From Gemmatimonadaceae bacterium (GTDB taxonomy: Bacteria; Gemmatimonadota; Gemmatimonadetes; Gemmatimonadales; Gemmatimonadaceae), in contig JAICJQ010000001.1 in the NCBI GenBank assembly GCA_025928335.1, positions 30,320 to 94,319 on the forward strand: a stretch of 64,000 bases of DNA. The letters run 5' to 3'. The notes beneath the pieces are model-generated. The model was not told the DNA's origin and did no database searches. It worked only from the letters and a program-made list of their open reading frames with translations. Of the stretch, positions 8,058 through 15,970 are shown in pieces. Numbering within the stretch: the first letter of the stretch is position 1; each line of letters starts with the position of its first letter. Made by a program: the position numbers and the translations under genes.

Positions 8058-9847
8058 CTTACGCCAACCTCATCGATGTTCTTCGCGATCGGGCGCGGGC
8101 GCGACCAACCGACCGCGCGTTCACCTTCCTTCCCGATGGAGAGTCGGAAGGCGAAACGCTGACCTATGGTCAACTCGACGCCAAGGCGCGCTCCATCGCC
8201 GCCTCGCTCGCCATGCATGGCCTCATCCCCGGCGAGCGTGCGCTCCTCCTCTATCCCCCGGGGCTCGAGTTCATCGCTGCGTTCTTCGGCTGCCTGTATG
8301 CCGGGATCATCGCCGTGCCGGCGTATCCTCCGCAGCCGTCGCAGATCACGCGCACGCTGCCGCGTCTCCTCAGCATCCTTGCTGACGCCGACGTCGCCAT
8401 TGTGTTGTGCGACGCGACCGTCTCGCGAGCGGGGAAGACGATGTCCGCGCACGCGCCAGCGCTCACCAACGTTCCTTGGCTATCCACCGACCGACTTGGC
8501 GGGTTGCACGCCGACGACTGGAACGAGAGTAAAATCGCGTCCGACCATCTCGCCTTTCTGCAATACACCTCGGGGTCCACCGCATCGCCGCGCGGTGTGA
8601 TGGTGAGCCACGCAAACCTGCTACACAACCTGGCCTACGCGCGTCAGCAGGGCAGGAACGGCGACGACACGATTTCCGTCTCGTGGTTGCCTGTCATCCA
8701 TGACATGGGCCTGATCGAAGGCGTGCTTCAGCCGATCTTTGCCGGCTACCCGGCGCACCTCATGGCGCCCGCGTCCTTTCTTCAGCGTCCTATGCGATGG
8801 TTGCGGGCGATCAGTCGCTACCGGGCGACGAACAGCGGCGCGCCGAACTTCGCCTACGACCTCTGTGTGCGCAAAGTGAGCGACGATCAATTGCGCGAGC
8901 TCGATCTCTCGTCGTGGCGTGTTGCCTACAACGGCGCCGAGCCGATTCGTTCCGAAACGCTTGTCTCGTTCTACGACCGGTTTCGCAGCGCCGGCTTTCA
9001 TTGGAAGTCATTCTTTCCCGTCTATGGCCTGGCTGAATCGACGCTGCTCGTTTCGACCGGCAATCAGGAGTATGAGCCGGTCGTTCGCGACGCGGACGCG
9101 GAGCAACTCGCGGATGGGCGCATCGTCGCACCGGCGTTCGGATCGACCGTGAAGACACTCGTCTCGAGTGGTCCGCACACCTTCGGTACGCGCATCATCA
9201 TCGTCGATCCGACGACCGCCGTACCGTGCGCCGACGGCGACGTCGGCGAGATCTGGGTGTCCTCACCGAGCGTAGCGCAGGGGTACTGGCGTCGAGACCT
9301 CTCGACCGCCGAGATCTTCCGTGCTCGCCTGGCCAATGGCGCCGGCCCGTTCCTCCGAACCGGCGACCTCGGCGCGATGATCGACGGCGAGCTGTTCGTC
9401 ACCGGGCGAGCGAAGGACGTCATTGTACTTCGCGGCTACAAATACTATCCCCAGGACATCGAACTGACGGTGGAGCGGCAGCACCCGGCGATCCGCGCGG
9501 GGTGCGTCGCGGCGTTCGCGCTCGACGGTGGTGATGGAGAGACCGTCGGCGTGGTGATGGAGCTCGACCCGCGTCAACTGCCGATCGATCGGGAGAGCAG
9601 ACAGCGCACCTTCACCGAGATTGTCGAGGCGGTGCGTGCCGCAGTCGCGACGGAACACGGCGTCATGTTGTCGGTTGTCGCGATGGCGATGGTCGGCGGT
9701 GTTCCGAAGACATCGAGCGGCAAGCTGCGTCGCAGCGCGTGCCGCGACGCGCTCACCGATGGCTCGCTCGAAGAGCTGGCTCGATGGACAGCCGTCGCCA
9801 CGTTCGACAGCCGGTCAGCCGTGGATTTGTTGAGGACCGGAACATGA
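8054..9847 (+). CDS. Fatty-acyl-AMP ligase (FAAL)
   Basis: The product is 597 aa, normal for the family. The adenylation signature YTSGSTASPRGVMVSH starts near residue 171, SFFPVYGLAESTLLVS follows in the middle, and FLRTGDLGAMIDGELFVTGR near the C-terminal hinge. The middle sequence (SGAPNFAYDLCVRK) is typical of FAALs, which activate fatty acids as acyl-adenylates and pass them to an acyl carrier protein rather than CoA. The very next gene begins with an ACP domain and overlaps by ATGA, which supports direct loading. The expected substrate is a medium- or long-chain fatty acid. Confidence 0.9.
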   Translation: MTYANLIDVLRDRARARPTDRAFTFLPDGESEGETLTYGQLDAKARSIAASLAMHGLIPGERALLLYPPGLEFIAAFFGCLYAGIIAVPAYPPQPSQITRTLPRLLSILADADVAIVLCDATVSRAGKTMSAHAPALTNVPWLSTDRLGGLHADDWNESKIASDHLAFLQYTSGSTASPRGVMVSHANLLHNLAYARQQGRNGDDTISVSWLPVIHDMGLIEGVLQPIFAGYPAHLMAPASFLQRPMRWLRAISRYRATNSGAPNFAYDLCVRKVSDDQLRELDLSSWRVAYNGAEPIRSETLVSFYDRFRSAGFHWKSFFPVYGLAESTLLVSTGNQEYEPVVRDADAEQLADGRIVAPAFGSTVKTLVSSGPHTFGTRIIIVDPTTAVPCADGDVGEIWVSSPSVAQGYWRRDLSTAEIFRARLANGAGPFLRTGDLGAMIDGELFVTGRAKDVIVLRGYKYYPQDIELTVERQHPAIRAGCVAAFALDGGDGETVGVVMELDPRQLPIDRESRQRTFTEIVEAVRAAVATEHGVMLSVVAMAMVGGVPKTSSGKLRRSACRDALTDGSLEELARWTAVATFDSRSAVDLLRTGT

Positions 9848-12510
9848 CCTTGGCGGCACGGCCCGCACCAGGCGAGGTGCGTGAGCGAATAACGATCATT
9901 GTCGCGTCAATCGTGCGAACACCGCCGCAGTGGATCGCTCCGTCCAGCACATTCGCGTCGCTGGGGCTGGATTCGCTCGGCGCCGTCGAGCTCATCGCCG
10001 CCATCGAAGACGAGTTGGCGGTCCAGCTGCCGCTCACCGCGGCGCACGACTATCCGTCCATCGAGGCGCTCGCTCGATTCATCGAGCAGGGCGCGACCGG
10101 CGACGGATCGCCGAGCGGCCGCGACGCGATGCTCGCGGATGCCGTGCTTCCGGCCGACATTCGACCGTGCGCGGGCCGCGCCGCCGCGGTGTGCGACGCA
10201 CGCGACCTCCTGCTCACCGGGGCAACCGGGTTTCTCGGTGCCTATCTCCTCCGCATACTGCTCGACGAGACGGCGGCCGAGGTTCATTGCGCGGTGCGAT
10301 CTTATACCGGCGGTATGGAGCGCGTCCTCAACAATCTCGCGACGTACGACCTCGTTCGTCCGGGCGACCGCTCTCGGATCCACGTCGTTCACGCGGACCT
10401 CACAGAGCCGTTGCTCGGAATGTCTCCCGGTGAATTCGATTTGTTCGGTGAACGAATCGACGCCGTCTATCACTGCGGCGCGACAGTGAACTGGGTGTAC
10501 GGCTATGAACGGCTACGTGCCTCGAACGTGCTCGGAACGCGCGAGCTGTTGCGTCTCGCATCCGCCGGCGCGAAGCCCTTTCACTTCGTCTCGAGCATCA
10601 GCGTGTGCCATTCGACGTCGGCGCCGGTGCAGGTTGACGAAGCGCTCGACGCGCTGCCATCGCTCGATGGGCTGCATCTGGGCTACGCGCAGAGCAAATG
10701 CGTCGCCGAAGCGCTCGTTCGGCAAGCGGCCGAGCGAGGCATCCCGGCGACAATCACTCGCCCGTCCTTGGTGACCGGTGACGCGCGCAGCGGACGATCC
10801 AACACCGACGACCTCACGTCGCGGCTGGTCGCCGGCTGCATTCGCATGAGCGCGGCCCCCGATCTCGACTGGCGAATGGATTGCGTGCCGGTCGATGAGA
10901 CAGCACGCGCCATCGTGCGCCTGACCCGTTCGCGCCGCGACGGATGTGAAGTGTATCACCTCCTCGCCGATCGGCCGCGTCACTGGCGGGAATGCGTCCT
11001 CTGGATGCGGCTCGCCGGGTACGACGTCGAATTGATACCGTACTCCGAGTGGTTGGATCGAGTCCTGCGGACGACGGAACTCGATCATCCGCTCTTCCCG
11101 CTTCGTGCATTCTTCGGAAGGAAGGTCGCCGATGAAGCGGGGTTGACGTTCCCTGAGTTGTTTGAGGAATCGCGTCTGCCACGAGTCGCGGCAGATCGCA
11201 CCCGAGCGGCGCGCGACAATGTCGGCGCCTTGCTGACGAACGTCGGCCCGACCGTGCTGGCGCGCTACTTCGACGACTACGTCGGTCGCGGCGTGATTCC
11301 GGATACTCCGCGATATCATGGATCAAACGGAAATGGTGCCGGGCCGGTCATATCGCACGAGTCTCTTGCCGCGGGGTTGTCGCGACATCTCGGACGAGAA
11401 GTGACGGTCCGCGCCGTCCAGCTGGAACCGGCGTTGAGCGACGAGAGCATCATTGCGGAGCTCACTGGATGGCGAAGCGGACCCGCGACGGGTCTGATGC
11501 GCGGCACCGTGTCGTACATCGATGATCGACGCGTGCCTGGCCTCTCGAAAATCTTCATCAAGGCGAAAACGTTGGACGCGCGATCAATCGAGGTGGCCGA
11601 GGCGCTCGCCGGGCTGGTCTCACCGGCGCTCGGACGCGAGATCGCCAGTAATCGCGACCGGCTTGGCGTCACTGGCTCCCATCTGCGCGAGCTCGCGATT
11701 TACGCGGACGACGATCCGCGGATCGTCACGCATCGCCCGGCTGCCTTGGCCATCGAGCGCGACGACGGTGCGCAGCGCTGGATTCTCGCGCTCGAAGCGA
11801 TCGACGACGCGGTACTCATCAACGCGGTGTCAACCACCGCGTGGACCAGCGAAGCGATCGAAGCCGCGCTCTGCGGAGCCGCCCAGATTCACGCGCGGTG
11901 GAGTAGTGGAAGCGCAGACGTCCCATCTTGCCTAGCAGCCGAGTGGCTTCCGCCGATTCGCGACGCCGCTTCGCGCACCGAGATGACGCCTCTCTGGCGC
12001 GCCCTCGCCGAACACGCTGCGTCGCGGCCGGCCTGGCGCGCCCCACGATTGCGCGCGATCCACGCCGATCTCGTGCGCGATGTCGCGCGTTGGTCGGGAG
12101 AGCTCGATACCGCGCCGCGCACGCTCATTCACAACGACTTCAACCCGCGGAATATCGCGATCCGTCGGCGCGACGGTCGTCTCGCCCTCTGCGCGTTCGA
12201 CTGGGAGCTGGCGACGATTGGCGCGCCGCAGCGCGATCTCGCCGAGTTGTTGTGCTTCGTGCTTCCGGCCAACGCCTCGCGAGACGACATTCGTGCGTGG
12301 GTCGAGCGATCGCGGGTGCTCTTTACCGAAGCGAGTCACCTCGTTATCGAACGCCAGGCGTGGGAGCGCGGCTTCTCGGCGGCCCTCTGCGACCTGCTCG
12401 TCGATCGGCTCGCGATGTTGGCGATGATCGATCGAGTGAGGCCGCAGAGGTTCCTGCCACGCGTCACGGCCGCGTGGCTGAACCTGTTCGAGTGCTTTTG
12501 TCCGGAGTAG
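9844..12510 (+). CDS. Fused acyl carrier / thioester reductase / APH-type kinase
   Basis: The product is 888 aa with three parts. Residues ~1-90 are an ACP with GLDSLGAVEL (phosphopantetheine on Ser44). Residues ~120-500 are a Lys2/CAR-type thioester reductase: NADPH motif GATGFLG (about 125-131) and the catalytic pair Y281/K285 in YAQSK. Residues ~510-888 look like an aminoglycoside-phosphotransferase/choline-kinase fold: HNDFNPRN (H763, D765, N770) and the metal aspartate D786 in FDWE. Fatty acid loaded by the FAAL should be released as aldehyde or alcohol, and the kinase might phosphorylate that alcohol or a partner. I know of no standard protein with this order. It ends the operon; the next gene converges six bases away. 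Confidence 0.85.
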   Translation: MTLAARPAPGEVRERITIIVASIVRTPPQWIAPSSTFASLGLDSLGAVELIAAIEDELAVQLPLTAAHDYPSIEALARFIEQGATGDGSPSGRDAMLADAVLPADIRPCAGRAAAVCDARDLLLTGATGFLGAYLLRILLDETAAEVHCAVRSYTGGMERVLNNLATYDLVRPGDRSRIHVVHADLTEPLLGMSPGEFDLFGERIDAVYHCGATVNWVYGYERLRASNVLGTRELLRLASAGAKPFHFVSSISVCHSTSAPVQVDEALDALPSLDGLHLGYAQSKCVAEALVRQAAERGIPATITRPSLVTGDARSGRSNTDDLTSRLVAGCIRMSAAPDLDWRMDCVPVDETARAIVRLTRSRRDGCEVYHLLADRPRHWRECVLWMRLAGYDVELIPYSEWLDRVLRTTELDHPLFPLRAFFGRKVADEAGLTFPELFEESRLPRVAADRTRAARDNVGALLTNVGPTVLARYFDDYVGRGVIPDTPRYHGSNGNGAGPVISHESLAAGLSRHLGREVTVRAVQLEPALSDESIIAELTGWRSGPATGLMRGTVSYIDDRRVPGLSKIFIKAKTLDARSIEVAEALAGLVSPALGREIASNRDRLGVTGSHLRELAIYADDDPRIVTHRPAALAIERDDGAQRWILALEAIDDAVLINAVSTTAWTSEAIEAALCGAAQIHARWSSGSADVPSCLAAEWLPPIRDAASRTEMTPLWRALAEHAASRPAWRAPRLRAIHADLVRDVARWSGELDTAPRTLIHNDFNPRNIAIRRRDGRLALCAFDWELATIGAPQRDLAELLCFVLPANASRDDIRAWVERSRVLFTEASHLVIERQAWERGFSAALCDLLVDRLAMLAMIDRVRPQRFLPRVTAAWLNLFECFCPE

Positions 12511-12516
12511 CGCCGG

Positions 12517-13830
12517 CTACAGGACGCCGAGCCAGCTCTTCTCGTCGCCTTTGAAGCCGGGGAATACGGCGTCCATCTTCGCGGCCCCGAGGTGCTTGAA
12601 CGCGACCTCGGAGAACACGGAACGGAAGTCCGTCGTCAACGCGAGGTCGCGGCCTTCGTTGAGCTGCTCCTGCTCGAGACCGGGCCACTTGCCGTAAACT
12701 TTCTTGCCCTTCACATCGCCGCCGATGACGAACATCGACGTCGCGTGGCCGTGATCGGTACCGCCGTTCCCGTTCTGGCGCGCCGTGCGCCCGAACTCCG
12801 ACATCGTGAGAATCGTGACGTCGGCCATGCGGTTGCCCAGGTCCTGGACCAACGCCCCGATGGACTTGGCGAAATCATCGAGGCGATTGGCGAGCTGGCC
12901 GGTGGCGCCGCCCTGATTGACGTGCGTGTCCCAACCGCCGACGTCGGCGAACGCGACCTCGAGACCTACGTCCGCCTTGATGATCTGCGCGATCTGGCGC
13001 AGATGCTGGCCGAACGGTGTGCGCGGATACTCGGCGCTATTTTGCGGGATGTACTGCTGCGGATTCGCGGCTTGCAGAATCTTCATCGCTTCGAACATCT
13101 CACCGCCCGCGGCGTGGACGACGTCCGCGCTCCCGGTGCGGTACAGCGCCTCAATGCGTTCAGCCTGCGTGCCGTTCGTGCGAATCGAGAACTCGTCGAG
13201 GCTGTTCATCGCGACCGTGGCCGCGTTGCCCTCGAGGATCCGCGGCGTCTGGGGCGTCATCGCGACCGCCTGGAACGGAGAGATCGTCTCGTGCCCCAGT
13301 TTGCACTCGTCGCACGTACCCTTCACCGCGAGATAGCGATTCAGCCAGCCGTCGCGCGTGCCCTTGTTGTCGGGCGTGCCGCTTTCCATGTAGTCCTGCG
13401 CGTCGAAGTGCGAACGCGTATTGCTCGGACTGCCGACGGCGTGCACCGAGGCGAGGATGCCGTCATCCCACAGCCGCTTAAAGGGCGAGAGCGACGGGTG
13501 CAGCCCGAAGAAGCCGTCGAGGTCGATCGCGCTCTGCGCCGTGCCGGAGACGGGGCGCGGGATGGCGATGTTCGGTCGCAGCTTGTAGTACGCCGACTCG
13601 CCGTGCGGCACGACGACGTTGAGTGCGTCCGCCGCGCCGCGCTGGAAGAGGACGATGAGAACCTTCCCGCGCGCGTTGCCATTCGCGGCCGCACCCTTGA
13701 ACAATTCCTGCGCGAACACCGTTCGCCTCAGAAAGCTCGGGCTCAGGCCAATCGTGGCCAACGCCAACGCGCCGGACTTCATGAACACTCGGCGCGAAAC
13801 TTCGTATCCGCTGTCGCCATCTCTCGACAT
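12517..13830 (-). CDS. DUF1501 family protein with Tat signal
   Basis: The product is 437 aa. The N-terminus has a twin-arginine signal (SRRVFMKSG followed by a hydrophobic core and an Ala cleavage region), so a folded protein is exported. The body shows DUF1501 features: IVLFQRGAADALN near the start, FGLHPSL, GGWDTHVNQG, and TMSEFGRTARQNGNGGTDHG. The family has an alkaline-phosphatase/sulfatase-like fold and is typically found beside DUF1800 genes, as here; its role is not established. It is transcribed after the DUF1800 gene with 114 bases between, which hold three palindromic repeats. Confidence 0.88.
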   Translation of the reverse strand: MSRDGDSGYEVSRRVFMKSGALALATIGLSPSFLRRTVFAQELFKGAAANGNARGKVLIVLFQRGAADALNVVVPHGESAYYKLRPNIAIPRPVSGTAQSAIDLDGFFGLHPSLSPFKRLWDDGILASVHAVGSPSNTRSHFDAQDYMESGTPDNKGTRDGWLNRYLAVKGTCDECKLGHETISPFQAVAMTPQTPRILEGNAATVAMNSLDEFSIRTNGTQAERIEALYRTGSADVVHAAGGEMFEAMKILQAANPQQYIPQNSAEYPRTPFGQHLRQIAQIIKADVGLEVAFADVGGWDTHVNQGGATGQLANRLDDFAKSIGALVQDLGNRMADVTILTMSEFGRTARQNGNGGTDHGHATSMFVIGGDVKGKKVYGKWPGLEQEQLNEGRDLALTTDFRSVFSEVAFKHLGAAKMDAVFPGFKGDEKSWLGVL

Positions 13831-13848
13831 ATGCGCTCCCAGAACGGC

Positions 13849-13933
13849 GGGTCTGTCCCCAATTAGCGTTCTCTAATCGGGGTCTGACCCCACTAGTACC
13901 AAATCATTGCGGTGTAAACGGGGTCTGACCCCG
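13849..13933. repeat. Cluster of GGGGTCTGACCCC palindromic repeats
   Basis: Two exact copies of GGGGTCTGACCCC (13879-13891 and 13920-13932) and a variant GGGTCTGTCCCC (13849-13860) fill the gap between the DUF1501 and DUF1800 genes. The variant and first copy pair over CCCCAATTAG/CTAATCGGGG. Related copies lie at 34533-34690 and, inside a gene, at 38237-38253. Confidence 0.85.
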
Positions 13934-13944
13934 ACAGGACGAAA

Positions 13945-15882
13945 TCATCGCCGTTGGAACTCGGGGGCGCCGAGCGCCAGACCGATCACCTGCGGCAAGC
14001 CTTGCAAATTCACTGGACGACCATAGCCCGGAAGCTGCGTGCCGGGGCCCCGCGGTTGGCCTTTGCCCTTTTCCACTGGAGGCATGCGGCCGGCGCGGCC
14101 ACGACCGCCCATCGATGTACTGTCATCTAAGACAGCCATTCCATTCACATCGTTCGCTGGCTTCGACAGCATCGGGTTGTCGCCGGTCAACAAGACCTGT
14201 CGCGTCTCCGCCGACACTTGGCCGCCAAGGATCGATTTCACCACCGCGTCAACCTGCTGCGGGCGAGGTTGTGTCCGTAGAGCGTCGAAATCCGACAGAT
14301 TGCGCGGGCTCGCGCCCGGGATCTGACCGGCGGCGAGGCCCAAACCGAAGTTGATGCGGTTCAGGATCGCACCGGTGTTCATCCACGCGTCGCCGCGATC
14401 TGGCCAACCGTCGGGCGTCTGACGGCCGAAGATCGGCTGGCCGAGCCGCGCGACGAGCTGCGCCGTGCGCGGCGTCGTATCGGGCTCGGCGTTGACGGCA
14501 CGGAGCGCGCTGGCGACGAGCTCGAACGGCGTCTTCACCTTCGCGCGATACGCGGCGCGGCTGAAGAACTCGGGACTCGTGACGACGCAGCGAACTGTCT
14601 CGCGAATGTCGCCGTCGGTCTTCGTAAAGGTCTGGGCGCATCGGTCGACGAGCGCCTTGGGCGGCTCGTCGCTCACGAAATGGCGCGCCAGCTTCGTGGT
14701 GATGAAGCGCGCGGTGGACGGATGGCGCGCGACGATGTCCAGCACGCGCTCACCTTCGTCCTCGCCGTGCCCGGCCGGGAATTTTTGGCCGAGGATGACC
14801 TTCTCGCCGGCGTCATGGATGTTCGGATTGAAGAAGAATTCGCCACTCTGCCGTTGGAATGTCCAGCCGGTCAATGCGCGCGCCACTTCCTGCACGTCCT
14901 TCTGCGTGTAACCGCCATCGACGCCAAGTGTGTGAAGCTCCATCAGCTCACGCGCATAGTTCTCATTGACACCGCGTCGCGCGCGCTGCTGTAGCTGTTG
15001 CATCAGCCGCTGGCGCTCTTCGGGGGTGGCGTTCTGAAGCCGCTCTCGGACCGCCGGGGGCAGCTGGCCGCCGACCTGACCGGGAAACCCGATTCGACCG
15101 GGCCGTCGCGCAATGATTCCGGGACGACCACCACGTCCTCCCCCGCGGTTCGCCGCCAGCGTGGGTTGCGTGCTGTCCGCCGCGCTCTCCCAGTTGTCGA
15201 GGAAGAAGAGCATCGCCGGGCTTTTCGCGACTGCTCCAAGCAGATCGCGGAATTTCCCGAGCGCGTGCGGACGAATCACGTCACGGTCGTACTGCGCGAG
15301 GAAGAGGCGGGTCTGTCCCTTCCCGAAAAAGACGCTGAAGTGGTTCTCCCAGAAATCCACCATCACTTCGTCGATCTGTCGGTCGGTCGTTACGGCGCGG
15401 GCGAGGGTCGCCGATTGGACCTGCCCAACGAGTTGCTGGTTCTGGCGAAGCAACGCGGCGAGCTGAGGGTTTTGCGCGAGCGCGTCCCGTCGCATGTCCT
15501 GCTTCGTCATCGAGGTATCCTTCGCATCGGCGCGCTTCACCTGACGCTGCGTCTGCTGCACGACGTTGTAATCGCGGACGATGTCGGACGTCGGCCTGCC
15601 GAGGATGGAGTAGCGCGCGACGAGTTGCGTCGTCTTGGCATCATCGATCCGCTCGGGATGCAGCTGCAAATCGATCCAATTATCGATGCCCATCGACCGG
15701 ACCTTATCCGCATCGCCGGGGCGCGCGCCGAAGGTCAACCGGTTCAGCACCTGCTGGATTTGCTCGTCCGGCAAGAGATCGCCGGGCATCTGCGACCGAG
15801 GACCGGCGGCGGTCTGCGGAGTCTGCGCGCCGCACGCCGACAGCGCGATCGCGGCGGACGAGACAGCAAAGAAGTAGCGCAT
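13945..15882 (-). CDS. DUF1800 domain-containing lipoprotein
   Basis: The product is 645 aa. The start is the ATG at 15882, which gives MRYFFAVSSAAIALSACGAQ, a lipoprotein signal with lipobox LSAC; the frame stays open 23 codons further up but adds nothing plausible. The DUF1800 signature is clear: HxxR-like QVLNRLTFGARPGD near residue 40, ENYARELMELHTLGVDGGYT, and DVQEVARALTGWTF. A basic Gly/Arg-rich insertion (RGGGRGGRPG) lies in the middle. Function of the family is unknown; it pairs with DUF1501 proteins in many genomes and the two are assumed to act together outside the cytoplasm. Confidence 0.88.
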   Translation of the reverse strand: MRYFFAVSSAAIALSACGAQTPQTAAGPRSQMPGDLLPDEQIQQVLNRLTFGARPGDADKVRSMGIDNWIDLQLHPERIDDAKTTQLVARYSILGRPTSDIVRDYNVVQQTQRQVKRADAKDTSMTKQDMRRDALAQNPQLAALLRQNQQLVGQVQSATLARAVTTDRQIDEVMVDFWENHFSVFFGKGQTRLFLAQYDRDVIRPHALGKFRDLLGAVAKSPAMLFFLDNWESAADSTQPTLAANRGGGRGGRPGIIARRPGRIGFPGQVGGQLPPAVRERLQNATPEERQRLMQQLQQRARRGVNENYARELMELHTLGVDGGYTQKDVQEVARALTGWTFQRQSGEFFFNPNIHDAGEKVILGQKFPAGHGEDEGERVLDIVARHPSTARFITTKLARHFVSDEPPKALVDRCAQTFTKTDGDIRETVRCVVTSPEFFSRAAYRAKVKTPFELVASALRAVNAEPDTTPRTAQLVARLGQPIFGRQTPDGWPDRGDAWMNTGAILNRINFGLGLAAGQIPGASPRNLSDFDALRTQPRPQQVDAVVKSILGGQVSAETRQVLLTGDNPMLSKPANDVNGMAVLDDSTSMGGRGRAGRMPPVEKGKGQPRGPGTQLPGYGRPVNLQGLPQVIGLALGAPEFQRR

Positions 15883-15970
15883 GAGAACGTCCGTTACGAG
15901 ACAGTGACTTCTGAGTAGACGAGCCGGGTTTACCATCGTTAAGGGTGCCAACCATTTTGAGCTTGCGCGC

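Noticed and set aside
12592-13866. Long plus-strand open frame opposite the DUF1501 gene
   Set aside because: Its Arg-rich, motif-free translation is the antisense shadow of a clear family protein in GC-rich DNA.
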